From assembly GCA_020025915.1 (NCBI GenBank), contig JAHHRH010000006.1, positions 12,774 to 76,773 of the forward strand: DNA of 64,000 bases. The letters run 5' to 3'. Under the pieces are notes generated by a model, which saw only the letters and a list, made by a program, of their open reading frames with translations, ran no database searches and was not told the origin of the DNA. How positions within the stretch are numbered: the first letter of the stretch is position 1; each line of letters opens with the position of its first letter. Of the stretch, positions 56,355-64,000 are shown piece by piece. The position numbers and the translations under genes are program-made. This DNA comes from Sutterella sp. (GTDB lineage Bacteria > Pseudomonadota > Gammaproteobacteria > Burkholderiales > Burkholderiaceae_F).

Positions 56355-57137
56355 TTAATTAATTCGCGCGCCCATAGCGGTTGAGATGGATTGCGTGATG
56401 TTGCAAAGCGTCGCGATATGTTGATGTTGAAACTCTATCGCTCGATGTGTAGCCAAAGAGAGTGTTGCGATGAGGGATCCTTGCGGACCAAAAATCGGCG
56501 CGGCCACACAATGAACACTGGTTTCGTGCTCTTCTAGGTCATAAGCCCATCCTGTTTCGCGAACCTTTGCGAGCGTCAACAGCAGTTTGTCTAAGCACTG
56601 AATTGAATGTTTTGTACAGACCTTGAGGCTTGAGCGTTGGCAATACGCGCGAAGTTCTTCAAGCGTCATGTGGGAGAGAAAGAGTTTGCCACCCGAGGTA
56701 GTGTGTAGGGGAGCCCACGAGCCGATGCGACGCAATTGGTTGGCCTTTTGCTCAGGCGCTAAAACGTGCTCGATATAGAGCAAGCGATCGTTGTCACGAA
56801 TGGCTAAGTTGACCGGCATGTGCGTTTTAGCATGGAGTTGTTGCATAAAAGGTAATGCGCGTTGACGAACAATGAAACGCTCATAAACGAGGTTACCCAA
56901 CTCCAGTAAACGAAGTCCTAAACTCCATTGTCCAATGGCATTTTGTTTGGCAAATCCTATGCTGTGCAAGGATCCGAGAATGCGATGGACGGTGGAGGTC
57001 GAGAGCCCCGTCTCTTTTGCTAAAGCTGTTAGGCTTAATGGTTCAGGCGAGGCTTCGAGTTTAGAGAGCAATAAAGCAGCACGGTCGAGGACTTGAATGC
57101 CAGAGCGTGCGCTCTTATCCTCTGCGTTAGTCATCAT
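56355..57137 (-). CDS. IclR-family transcriptional regulator
   Basis: 260 residues. The winged HTH is IQVLDRAALLLSKL...LSLTALAKETGLSTSTVHRILGSLHSIGFAKQ. The C-terminal GAF-like effector domain contains LLYIEHV, LHTTSGGKLFLSHM, GWAYDLEEHETSVHCVAAPIFG and ATLSLATH. Its ATG overlaps the stop of the upstream Fe-S oxidoreductase gene (ATGA), so both are translated from one mRNA. The effector is unknown; related regulators control aromatic or organic-acid catabolism. Confidence 0.9.
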   Translation of the reverse strand: MMTNAEDKSARSGIQVLDRAALLLSKLEASPEPLSLTALAKETGLSTSTVHRILGSLHSIGFAKQNAIGQWSLGLRLLELGNLVYERFIVRQRALPFMQQLHAKTHMPVNLAIRDNDRLLYIEHVLAPEQKANQLRRIGSWAPLHTTSGGKLFLSHMTLEELRAYCQRSSLKVCTKHSIQCLDKLLLTLAKVRETGWAYDLEEHETSVHCVAAPIFGPQGSLIATLSLATHRAIEFQHQHIATLCNITQSISTAMGARIN

Positions 57138-59143
57138 GCCTCTGCTTTGGGTAAAGCCGCGGCAACGATTTCAGCGATGTCGGCGATCTGTGTGTTTTCG
57201 GCTTCGGGCGTCAAAGACTTAGCACTTTCGAGCATGGTTAAGCAATGCGGGCAGGCCACGGCGATGCAACCACTATCCGACTCACGAAGATCTTTAAGGC
57301 GGATGACGTTGACAGGGGTATCTTGACGACGTTCGATCCACATCTGGCCACCGCCAGCACCGCAACAAAGCGTATTTGAGCCTTCTTCGTATGTCTTACG
57401 CATGGTGCCACAGATCTGTCCCAAGACGGCACGGGGTTCTTTAGTCACGCCGTTAATGCGAGCGAGATAGCACGGATCGTGATAGACCGTCGGAATGTCG
57501 TTTTTCGTTAACCCTGGCAAACGACCTTCACGGATCAGGTCATTAATGAAAATCGTGTGAGTGACCACGGGCCATTTGAAGTCATCAAAGGTCGGGTATT
57601 CATTCTTGAGCGTATTGAAGCAGTGCGGACACGCGGTCAAAATGCGATCAAAGTCATATTGCGCGAAGTTGCCGATGTTTTCTGCTGCGGCTGTTTGATA
57701 GAGGTATTCTTCGCCTAAGCGACGAGCAAATTCGCCATGGCAGCGCTCTTCAGCCATCACAGCAAAGTTAACGCCGGCGGTCTTCAGAATGGTTACCATG
57801 CTACGGGCAATGCGACGAGCACGACGGTCGTAACTCGCGGCACATCCCACCCAATAGAGGATGTCGTAGTGGGTACCAGCTTCAGCGACAGGAACATCGA
57901 GATCCTTAGCCCAGTCCATGCGTTCGTAGGGGTCTAACCCCCAAGGATTGCCAACAGAGGCGGTATTTTCAAGCGCTATTGCAGCGCCTTCTGGGAATTC
58001 GCCTTGTTCAAGCGCCCAGTGTCGACGCATATTCACAATCATGTCAGGGATATTGATCCCGGCAGGGCAGGCCTGAGCACAAGCGCAACACGTTGTGCAA
58101 GACCACAAGGCGTCGCGAGAAACGATGTCCGATAAAGTCGGAAGATTCGCTTCTGAGGATGCTTTTTCTTCCTTGTGCATACGATCGCGCAAACTAACGA
58201 TCATGGCGCGAGGATCTAAAGGTGTGCCCGCGCGAACGGCCGGGCAAACGTCACGACAACGGCCGCATTCAGTACAGGCGTCAAAAGAAGCACGCTCACG
58301 CGTATTGAATTGCTCAAAAGACGAAATGCCAAAGGTTTCTTGTTCTTCGATGTCTTCAATTTTGTGAATCTGACCAGCAGGCTTTTCTTCACGCGTCGCT
58401 AAGCCGACAGGTGTGCGATACAAGTGGGCATAGTAGGTGAGCGGGATCGCTGCGATAAAGCCTAAAGAGGCTAAGCCGTGAATCGACCAAAGCCATGTAT
58501 GAATGCTACGTAAGGTGGCTTCCGTTAACCCAAACGATAAGAGGGCTTGCGCGATCTGATGGCCGACAGGGGAGAAATTAGACCAAGAGGGCATCGTGGC
58601 AGCAAGGCGCAACCCTTCAACGAGAAAGCCTGTGATCACAATAAAGGCAAGTGACAGGTAGGCGCAGACGAAGCGACCGTCACGAGGTACGCGAGAGGCC
58701 CTACCCCAACGACGAAGGGCGCCAACCAATAACGTCAATAAAACAGCAACCCCAGCGCAATCGAGAATGAATTTATAGGCGAGGTAGACATTCCCTTTGA
58801 GGAACTGGTTGCCAAAGATATAGTGAGCAATATCCCAGTCAAGGGTGGCAAATGCGGTACCGCAAAAGAGTAAGAAAAAGCCCCAGGCGAGAATGGCATG
58901 CATACGGCCTGCCCCAGTTTCTCGAATTTTCTTTTGTGTAAAAATGCCCTTGATGACTTCAATCCATCGCGCCTTCTTATTTGTGACGGGGTGGGGGTCT
59001 TGTGCGCCTTGCAACCAAAGTTTGCGATTACGAATCACACCAGCAATCAAAATAAGGATGGCGGCAAGGCCGAGGATATAGACGGCAATTTCGCCCCAAA
59101 GAGGGACATTCCAAAAGCCTGGACGAATAGGGAGGTCGGTCAT
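57134..59143 (-). CDS. Membrane Fe-S oxidoreductase, NarI-like plus HdrD-like
   Basis: 669 residues. The first 260 hold about five to six membrane helices with histidines, like NarI/HdrE cytochrome b subunits. Then come two 4Fe-4S motifs, CTECGRCRDVCP and CTTCCACAQACP, and a HdrD-type pair of CCG domains (CPHCFNTLKNEYP, HDPCYLARI, CCGAGGGQMW, CPHCLTML). In the first CCG half the usual CC pair appears as RCHGEFARRLG. Proteins of this layout act as ETF:(mena)quinone oxidoreductases or other HdrDE-like quinone-linked enzymes. No etfAB genes are in the window. The 3' end overlaps an iclR gene. Confidence 0.85.
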   Translation of the reverse strand: MTDLPIRPGFWNVPLWGEIAVYILGLAAILILIAGVIRNRKLWLQGAQDPHPVTNKKARWIEVIKGIFTQKKIRETGAGRMHAILAWGFFLLFCGTAFATLDWDIAHYIFGNQFLKGNVYLAYKFILDCAGVAVLLTLLVGALRRWGRASRVPRDGRFVCAYLSLAFIVITGFLVEGLRLAATMPSWSNFSPVGHQIAQALLSFGLTEATLRSIHTWLWSIHGLASLGFIAAIPLTYYAHLYRTPVGLATREEKPAGQIHKIEDIEEQETFGISSFEQFNTRERASFDACTECGRCRDVCPAVRAGTPLDPRAMIVSLRDRMHKEEKASSEANLPTLSDIVSRDALWSCTTCCACAQACPAGINIPDMIVNMRRHWALEQGEFPEGAAIALENTASVGNPWGLDPYERMDWAKDLDVPVAEAGTHYDILYWVGCAASYDRRARRIARSMVTILKTAGVNFAVMAEERCHGEFARRLGEEYLYQTAAAENIGNFAQYDFDRILTACPHCFNTLKNEYPTFDDFKWPVVTHTIFINDLIREGRLPGLTKNDIPTVYHDPCYLARINGVTKEPRAVLGQICGTMRKTYEEGSNTLCCGAGGGQMWIERRQDTPVNVIRLKDLRESDSGCIAVACPHCLTMLESAKSLTPEAENTQIADIAEIVAAALPKAEA

Positions 59144-59197
59144 GGGATTAGAAGGTGAATGGGATGGATACTTTAAAGCCGCTATTGTACCGAAAAG

Positions 59198-59230
59198 AAA
59201 GGGCTTTTCCGCATTATGGAAAAGCCCTTT
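59198..59230 (-). terminator. Terminator of thpR
   Basis: AAAGGGCTTTTCC, 7-nt loop, GGAAAAGCCCTTT, perfect 13-bp stem about 17 bp after the thpR stop. Confidence 0.85.
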
Positions 59231-59246
59231 TGTGAATTAGGTGAAA

Positions 59247-59756
59247 TTAAATGACCTGACGGTAGCGAATGATACCTGTACGGGGATCTTTGACGGACTC
59301 CATCAGAACGGGGCCTGAGAGACGTACGGTGCGAGTAGGTAAGGTCATCGGTGGGTGACCTCGACGCCAGTCGCGGGCAATGGTGATGTGAGCACGGAAA
59401 GCTTTACGATCCATAGGAAGACCCAAACGCGTGATGGTGTCACGTACTTCTTTAACGACAGGGTTCAAACTTTCGGCAGGACTCAAGCCTGCGTAAAGAA
59501 TTCGATGGCGATCAAATGTACCGACACGAGCAATCGTAATGTCTCGAGGTGTGAGCGTTGCGAGCGGGCGAATCGCTGCTGATAGGTGATGCGCTTCTTC
59601 AGCGGTCACGTCACCTACAAACGCTAAGGTGAGGTGAAGGTTCGTGCTTGGCGTAAAGCGCGCAAGTGGATCAAAGCGAGCAAAGGCTTTGGCGTCACGA
59701 GCCAAAGTATCGCAAACATCGTGTGGAAGCAGGAGTGCAGCAAAAACGCGGGGCAT
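59247..59756 (-). CDS. thpR: RNA 2',3'-cyclic phosphodiesterase (2'-5' ligase family)
   Basis: 169 residues from ATG 59756 (AAAGGA upstream); the frame continues to 59786. Two HxT motifs, HLTLAF (His41) and HITIAR (His123), define the 2H phosphoesterase fold. FAALLLPHDVCDTLA is the usual N-terminus. It opens 2',3'-cyclic phosphates to 2'-phosphates and can ligate tRNA halves in vitro. Confidence 0.9.
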   Translation of the reverse strand: MPRVFAALLLPHDVCDTLARDAKAFARFDPLARFTPSTNLHLTLAFVGDVTAEEAHHLSAAIRPLATLTPRDITIARVGTFDRHRILYAGLSPAESLNPVVKEVRDTITRLGLPMDRKAFRAHITIARDWRRGHPPMTLPTRTVRLSGPVLMESVKDPRTGIIRYRQVI

Positions 59757-59796
59757 GGCAAATCCTTTGAAATGACACAGGATCAAAAGTGAAGAA

Positions 59797-59855
59797 ATAA
59801 AAAATAAAAAATAAAAAATAAAAAACGCTACGATCCTGAGACCGTAGCGCTCGAT
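59797..59855 (-). terminator. pyrD terminator with a 7-bp repeated U-tract
   Basis: On the minus strand, CGCTACG, 10-nt loop, CGTAGCG, then T6 followed by further ATTTTTT units. The unit ATAAAAA (plus strand) occurs four times in tandem at 59797-59824. It lies about 25 bp after the pyrD stop. Confidence 0.85.
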
Positions 59856-59876
59856 GTTCGTGTGTAAAGCCTGTGT

Positions 59877-60929
59877 TTAGGCTTTCTGTTCGGTTCGCCA
59901 ACGGGCGACCGCCTCAGAACATTCGGCGATAAGGGCCGGACCACTATAAATAAAGCCAGTGTAAAGTTGGACGAGCTTGGCACCCGCTTCCATCTTTTCA
60001 ACAGCATCTTGCGACGTCATCACGCCACCAGAAGCAATGATGGGCAATGCCCCTTTTACGTGTTCAGCAATCAAACGAACGACTTCGGTAGATCGCTCAC
60101 GTAAGGGAGCACCAGAGAGCCCACCTGTCTCGTTGCAATTAGGCATGCCCTGGATACGATCACGACTAATTGTTGTATTGGTTGCGATGACACCATCAAT
60201 GCCGTGTGCTATTAATGTATCGATGCAACGCAGAATGTCATCGTTTTCCAAATCAGGGGCTAACTTCACGGCAATAGGCACATGTTTGCCGTTTCGTGTT
60301 TCTTTAAGTGCCTGACGACGAGTCGCGATACCGGCCACTAAAGCGTCAAATTTGTCTGTAGCCTGAAGGTCGCGTAAATTCGGGGTGTTGGGTGAAGAAA
60401 TGTTGATTGCGATGTAATCAGCATGGTCGTAAACTGCATCTAAACACTTCTCATAATCAGATAACGCATTATCGATGGGGGTCACCTTGTTTTTGCCGAT
60501 GTTAATCCCAAGGATCCCACCACGAAGACGGAAGGCATCGGCGCTACGAAGGTTTTCAATGACCTGGCCGCATCCTTCATTATTGAAGCCCATGCGATTG
60601 ATAATGCCTTTGGCAGAGATGACGCGGAAGTAGCGTGGCTTCGGATTGCCTGGCTGAGCCAAAGGTGTAATCGTGCCAATTTCAACGTGTCCGAATCCTA
60701 ACCCCCCAAAGGCGCTCACTCGCGTCCCATCTTTATCCATACCTGCGGCAAGGCCGATGGTATTTGGGAAGCGTAACCCCATAACTTCAATCGGATTTTC
60801 ATCAGGCGTATGGGTCAAGCATTTGTGCAAACCAAGATGCACGGCCCAATCCAAATTGGCCATAGTTACTTGATGAGCCGTTTCAGGCTGCATCGAAAAT
60901 AGAACTCGGCGACAAAACGAATAAAGCAT
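59877..60929 (-). CDS. pyrD: Dihydroorotate dehydrogenase (quinone), class 2
   Basis: 350 residues. The N-terminal amphipathic helix (LYSFCRRVLFSMQPETAHQVTM) is the membrane/quinone site of class 2 enzymes. NTIGLAAGMDKDG, EIGTITPLAQPGNPKPRYFR, GFNNEG, INISSPNTPNLRDLQ (catalytic Ser) and GVIATNTTISR, IIASGGV complete the FMN barrel. It oxidises dihydroorotate to orotate in pyrimidine synthesis. It starts 6 bp after the aat-bpt fusion, so the two are one operon. Confidence 0.96.
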   Translation of the reverse strand: MLYSFCRRVLFSMQPETAHQVTMANLDWAVHLGLHKCLTHTPDENPIEVMGLRFPNTIGLAAGMDKDGTRVSAFGGLGFGHVEIGTITPLAQPGNPKPRYFRVISAKGIINRMGFNNEGCGQVIENLRSADAFRLRGGILGINIGKNKVTPIDNALSDYEKCLDAVYDHADYIAINISSPNTPNLRDLQATDKFDALVAGIATRRQALKETRNGKHVPIAVKLAPDLENDDILRCIDTLIAHGIDGVIATNTTISRDRIQGMPNCNETGGLSGAPLRERSTEVVRLIAEHVKGALPIIASGGVMTSQDAVEKMEAGAKLVQLYTGFIYSGPALIAECSEAVARWRTEQKA

Positions 60930-60935
60930 GATGAG

Positions 60936-62567
60936 TTAAGAAGATAAGGGTTCTAGAATTTTTGGATCTGCGACGAATGTGCGTTCTGGCATCCAATGAT
61001 CAGACCAGAATATCTCCATGGGCTGAAAACGTTTTTTGTAGTCCATGTTTGGGTAGTCAGGGAGCCAATAGCCTAAATAGACAAATCGCAACCCATGCTG
61101 TTGAGCATATTCAATCTCAGAAAGGATACCAAACGTGCCTAAACTTAACTTAGGAACATCAGGATCGTAGAACGTATAGACAGCGCTGATCGCGTCGTCT
61201 AAACAATCTATTATACAAACCATCTTAAGGTTGTTGGGATGCTCGGCGTCACTTGGTGTGCGGAATTCAAGGCATCGAGAGTCTGAACAGGTAGAAAAAA
61301 GCACGCTATTGACTTGAGCACGAGTCATCTTACTCATAGCGCCACCCGTATGACGACCATTCTGATATCGCTGATAAAGAGACCATTGTTCGTTAGTGAT
61401 CGCCTCTAATGGCACTTCTTTCATGATCAAATGTCGATTGCGATTGAGTGTTCGGCGCATCGTGGCATTGGGATGAAAATGTGAGACATCAATTCGGGTG
61501 GGAATACAACGATGGCAATTTTGGCAACGTAAGCGATACAAGTAGGTACTATCTCGTCGAAATCCTTCAGAAATGAGTTGGCAATACATCGTCTGAACCC
61601 GCGAATCGTATGACGGAAGCGGAAGAACTTCCATGGTCAAAGAACGATTGTCGAAATAACTACATGGGCTATGGACGTGAACCGTTTCAAAGAGTAAGCC
61701 GCCAGCTTGCGTAAGATGGTGCTCGGGAGGAGCATCGTCATCGCGCTGGTCAAGCGAGGGGGTTAATGCTGGCCATTGTTTTTCGATAAAAGGAATGAGG
61801 CTCATACCTTTTGCTCGAAGCCAATTGTAATCAGGCGCTTGAGCTAAAGTGCGATTAAGCTTGAGAAAAAGGTCTCCCGGGATAATCTCAGCCCCTAAAC
61901 GAAGGGTGTGTTCGGTGGGCATTTGGCAATCAATGAAAGGAAGATTAACGCTACTACAAAATGCCGCTAACCCTACTAAAGCCAACTTAGAGGCATCCGT
62001 TGCGCGAGCGAACATACTTTCGCCATAGACCATACGTCCTACGCTTGTAAAATAAAGGCCGCCGACAAGAACATCATCGACATAGACTGACACTGAATGT
62101 GCGTGACCTAGTTGGTGAAGGACCTTCCAGGTCTCAATCAGTTCTTGCGTCATCCAGGTGCCTTTGTTGCGTTCTTGATGATAGAGGGCGATTTCCTCAA
62201 TCACAGCATCAAAATCGTCATCGAGTAAGATTTGGAGCGGCAGTGATTGATATTCATATCGCAAAGCAGCTTTGACGCGTTTTTTCATGGAGTGTGTCAA
62301 GTGGATCTTGGTGCTTTGAAATACAGTGCACGGAAAAAGCCGCCCCCAAGGGTATAAGCGAGTATATTCGACGTTATTTGGATAAGGCCATGGGAATGCC
62401 CCTTGGCGATAGCCTTCAACCACCAATTCGGGCGATAAGCCAAAAGAACAACATGAGGGTTCAAACTCGAAATCCTTCATCTGGTGACTTTGTGTGGGTG
62501 CAACAAAGTCGTCGATGTTGGAAGGGGTGATTAAACGGACACCAGGAAAGGTAGGATCGGTAGCCAT
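60936..62567 (-). CDS. Fusion of leucyl/phenylalanyl-tRNA-protein transferase (Aat) and Bpt leucyltransferase
   Basis: 543 residues in one open frame. Residues about 35-252 are Aat: LSPELVVEGYRQGAFPWP, GTWMTQELIETW, LHQLGHAHSV, LVGGLYFTSVGRMVYGESMF (Glu183) and FIDCQMPTEHTLRLGAEIIP (Gln215). The usual WWSP substrate-site segment is changed to YPWG. Residues about 293-543 are Bpt, the bacterial Ate1 homologue: SPCSYFDNR (Cys302), SEGFRRDS, RCQNCHRCIPTRIDV (Cys348, 351, 354) and YLGYWLPDYPNMDYKKRFQPMEI. A polar linker of about 40 residues joins them. Aat adds Leu/Phe to N-terminal Arg/Lys; Bpt adds Leu to Asp/Glu. In related bacteria they are separate neighbouring genes. Confidence 0.93.
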   Translation of the reverse strand: MATDPTFPGVRLITPSNIDDFVAPTQSHQMKDFEFEPSCCSFGLSPELVVEGYRQGAFPWPYPNNVEYTRLYPWGRLFPCTVFQSTKIHLTHSMKKRVKAALRYEYQSLPLQILLDDDFDAVIEEIALYHQERNKGTWMTQELIETWKVLHQLGHAHSVSVYVDDVLVGGLYFTSVGRMVYGESMFARATDASKLALVGLAAFCSSVNLPFIDCQMPTEHTLRLGAEIIPGDLFLKLNRTLAQAPDYNWLRAKGMSLIPFIEKQWPALTPSLDQRDDDAPPEHHLTQAGGLLFETVHVHSPCSYFDNRSLTMEVLPLPSYDSRVQTMYCQLISEGFRRDSTYLYRLRCQNCHRCIPTRIDVSHFHPNATMRRTLNRNRHLIMKEVPLEAITNEQWSLYQRYQNGRHTGGAMSKMTRAQVNSVLFSTCSDSRCLEFRTPSDAEHPNNLKMVCIIDCLDDAISAVYTFYDPDVPKLSLGTFGILSEIEYAQQHGLRFVYLGYWLPDYPNMDYKKRFQPMEIFWSDHWMPERTFVADPKILEPLSS

Positions 62568-62647
62568 GCGAAATAAATCAAAGGGACGTAATTTATCTAG
62601 AGATTGAAGACATCATAGCGAAGAAAAAACTTTTTTTTCAAAAAGTC

Positions 62648-62676
62648 TTGACAAACTCAAAAAGTTCGTATAACAT
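62648..62676 (+). promoter_or_regulatory. Promoter of the initiator tRNA gene
   Basis: Consensus TTGACA (-35), 17-bp spacer and TAACAT (-10); TATAAC two bases earlier is an alternative -10. The motif TTCAAATC follows, as in the rRNA promoter at 63890. The predicted start is about 35 nt before the tRNA. Confidence 0.75.
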
Positions 62677-62718
62677 TCAAATCTCAACGGAACAACAAAT
62701 CCGTTACGACAGAATTGC

Positions 62719-62795
<77 letters not shown>

Positions 62796-62801
62796 AGATC
62801 G

Positions 62802-62833
62802 AAAGCCTCAGTTCGAAGGAACTGGGGCTTTTT
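62802..62833 (+). terminator. Terminator of tRNA-fMet
   Basis: AAAGCCTCAGTTC, GAAG loop, GAACTGGGGCTTT then T's, 6 nt after the CCA end. Confidence 0.92.
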
Positions 62834-62935
62834 GACGTCGGTGGATTTGAAATTTTAAGGTGCGACGAAAAAAGGGTGGTTAGTTTGGTTGTGTCGGCTG
62901 CTGTAGCTAAAAGCAGCCAACGAATCGAATTGTTA

Positions 62936-63745
62936 TCAATGGATGGCAATCAAACAACCAGCTCGTGCTTGAGCAGTCGGGAGTCTAAACACGCAATGTC
63001 GTCGTCCTTTCTCGATGAGCATTGCTAACCCTAATAGTTGTCCTGTGGCTGATAGCACTCTATAAGAATCTAGCTTTAATGTGATGTCATCTTTGGGATG
63101 AACGCAGTAAAGCAATGTGTCATTGCCATCCGCTTTGGCGTGAAAAACACGAAGGTAGCCTTTAGTTGCCAGGGTACGACGATCAAAGTAGCCGAGCAAT
63201 GGATAGAGTACGGCGAGTAGGCTAGAAAATAATAAACAAAGCATGGCTGTCCAAATGGGATCAATGGACAGGTAGGACAGCATAAGAGAGCGACTATCTT
63301 TTTCTAAACTCGCTCGATCTGGATAAGCGTGAATGGTCCACTCTTCAGAAGGTTGATGTGGATTGTCTGGAAATGAAACTTTGGCTTGTAATGTCTCTTG
63401 AGTATTGACATTGGCTAAATTGAGTGTAACGTGCCAAGTAGTTTCATCAGTCAATAAAGCTGGGGAGGTCGTGAGCTGAGCGACGGCTAGGTGATTGTTG
63501 TTTGGCTCAAATTCGATGACGATACGGGCAGGTTGTTCTGGATTTGGATTGCGGAAGTCGCCAGAAAGTTCGATGGGGTCACCAACGAATGAACTAAGGT
63601 GACCTGTTGGTGTAGTGACGGCTGTCTGGAAAGCGTCGATAGATGCAATGGTACCAATGCCCAAAATACAGAGCATAAGACTTGGAATGCGTCGCCGTAG
63701 CTTAGAAAAAGGTGCTACGGCGTGAGTAATGTCAGATGGCGTCAT
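62936..63745 (-). CDS. Uncharacterised membrane protein upstream of an rrn operon
   Basis: 269 residues from ATG 63745, which has AAAGGGA upstream; the frame is open to 63922 but that part overlaps the rRNA promoter. One membrane helix near residue 22-42 (LMLCILGIGTIASIDAF) and another near 160-182 (IDPIWTAMLCLLFSSLLAVLYPLLGY) enclose a predicted periplasmic beta-rich domain of about 110 residues (PIELSGDFRNPNPEQPARIVIEF, WHVTLNLANV). A cytoplasmic tail of about 85 residues ends the protein. No known family recognised. Confidence 0.72.
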   Translation of the reverse strand: MTPSDITHAVAPFSKLRRRIPSLMLCILGIGTIASIDAFQTAVTTPTGHLSSFVGDPIELSGDFRNPNPEQPARIVIEFEPNNNHLAVAQLTTSPALLTDETTWHVTLNLANVNTQETLQAKVSFPDNPHQPSEEWTIHAYPDRASLEKDSRSLMLSYLSIDPIWTAMLCLLFSSLLAVLYPLLGYFDRRTLATKGYLRVFHAKADGNDTLLYCVHPKDDITLKLDSYRVLSATGQLLGLAMLIEKGRRHCVFRLPTAQARAGCLIAIH

Positions 63746-63889
63746 GATCGTCCCTTTAAGAGGCTTCGAATAGATTTTAGGGGGAGAGTTTGATAAAGAG
63801 AAGAGATGTATCTGAGTACTCCATCTAATAGGATCTGAGTTGGCGCAAAAGGTGGTGTTCTGCTTAGATGATTTTTTTTTCATCAACTC

Positions 63890-63918
63890 TTGACAAATCA
63901 AAAAAAGACGTGCATAAT
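63890..63918 (+). promoter_or_regulatory. rRNA operon promoter
   Basis: Perfect TTGACA, 17-bp spacer, CATAAT, preceded by an A/T-rich UP-like stretch. The transcript start is near 63925. It reads towards the right edge; the 16S gene itself is outside the window. Confidence 0.85.
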
Positions 63919-63924
63919 TCAAAT

Positions 63925-64000
63925 CCTTCGCTCCTCACGGAGCAAGACAGTTCTTTAAAAATCAGAATTCAACGAACCGATAAGTGTGAACATCGGCAGT
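63925..64000 (+). promoter_or_regulatory. 16S rRNA leader with boxA-type antitermination signal
   Basis: A small hairpin GCTCC-TCAC-GGAGC (63930-63943) is followed by CAGTTCTTTAAAAAT (63948-63962), the boxA-like NusB/NusE signal, and then CGATAAGTGTGAACATC. This is the standard pre-16S leader arrangement of Betaproteobacteria. The leader is cut by the window end. Confidence 0.85.

Noticed and set aside
59797..59825. Short tandem repeat considered as a CRISPR or VNTR locus
   Set aside because: Units are 7 bp without spacers and coincide with the U-tract of the pyrD terminator.
62568..62640. Possible mobile-element remnant beside the initiator tRNA
   Set aside because: No integrase, direct repeat of the tRNA 3' end or other attachment signature is visible near 62719-62935.
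63746..63922. N-terminal extension of the 62936 gene to 63922
   Set aside because: The extra 59 codons overlap the rRNA promoter, while ATG 63745 has a good ribosome site and leads directly to the membrane protein.

Overview
This 64 kb window is a gene-dense, mostly housekeeping piece of a Gram-negative chromosome. The gene neighbourhoods are those of Betaproteobacteria/Burkholderiales: yicC-gmk-rpoZ-spoT divergent from rph-rdgB-hemW, pepA-holC-valS, aat/bpt beside pyrD, a FixJ-type two-component pair beside folD, and glnA-ntrB-ntrC. The moderately low GC and protein style suggest a gut Sutterellaceae relative (Parasutterella/Sutterella-like). That placement is inference from gene order and sequence style, not from a 16S sequence. 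I saw no insertion sequence, prophage or CRISPR array.

Layout. 1-4.1 kb: end of an LPS locus (tail of a family-2 glycosyltransferase, a GT25, a heptosyltransferase-like GT9, and msbA). 4.2-7.5 kb: serine dehydratase sdaA, a DMT exporter and a lone dTDP-glucose dehydratase rfbB. 7.7-11.5 kb: rng-sbcB-oxidoreductase operon. 11.6-12.3 kb: an AT-rich licD gene that looks acquired. 12.4-18.2 kb: glnS and dnaE. 18.3-18.6 kb: a Pro-Arg-His tRNA operon on the minus strand. 18.7-29.4 kb: argH, an AGCS symporter, a small WYL-like protein, a GT90 glycosyltransferase, valS, a hypothetical gene, holC, pepA and a VOC protein. 29.5 kb: tRNA-Ala. 29.7-36.8 kb: the spoT/rpoZ/gmk/yicC cluster facing rph/rdgB/hemW. 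37-42.3 kb: the nitrogen module glnA, ntrB, ntrC and two coupled unknown genes, preceded by a clear sigma-54 promoter and an NtrC site. 42.4-50.6 kb: xth, prlC, folD, a two-component system, rpiA and yggX. 50.8-59.1 kb: hrpA, a PBP7-type D,D-peptidase, an IclR regulator and a NarI/HdrD-like Fe-S membrane protein. 59.2-62.6 kb: thpR, pyrD and an Aat-Bpt fusion. 62.7 kb: initiator tRNA. 62.9-63.7 kb: an unknown membrane protein. 63.89 kb to the end: promoter and boxA-type leader of an rRNA operon whose 16S gene lies beyond the window.

The most unusual items are: (i) one 543-residue protein that joins leucyl/phenylalanyl-tRNA-protein transferase (Aat) to the bacterial Ate1-like leucyltransferase (Bpt), so that both leucine-adding branches of the N-degron pathway sit in one polypeptide; (ii) an insert of about 100 residues in the catalytic half of glutaminyl-tRNA synthetase, just before its KMSKS-like loop; (iii) two uncharacterised genes translationally coupled to ntrC; (iv) a lysine/arginine-rich histone-like linker in an exported D,D-peptidase; (v) a pyrD terminator whose U-tract has become a 7-bp tandem repeat.
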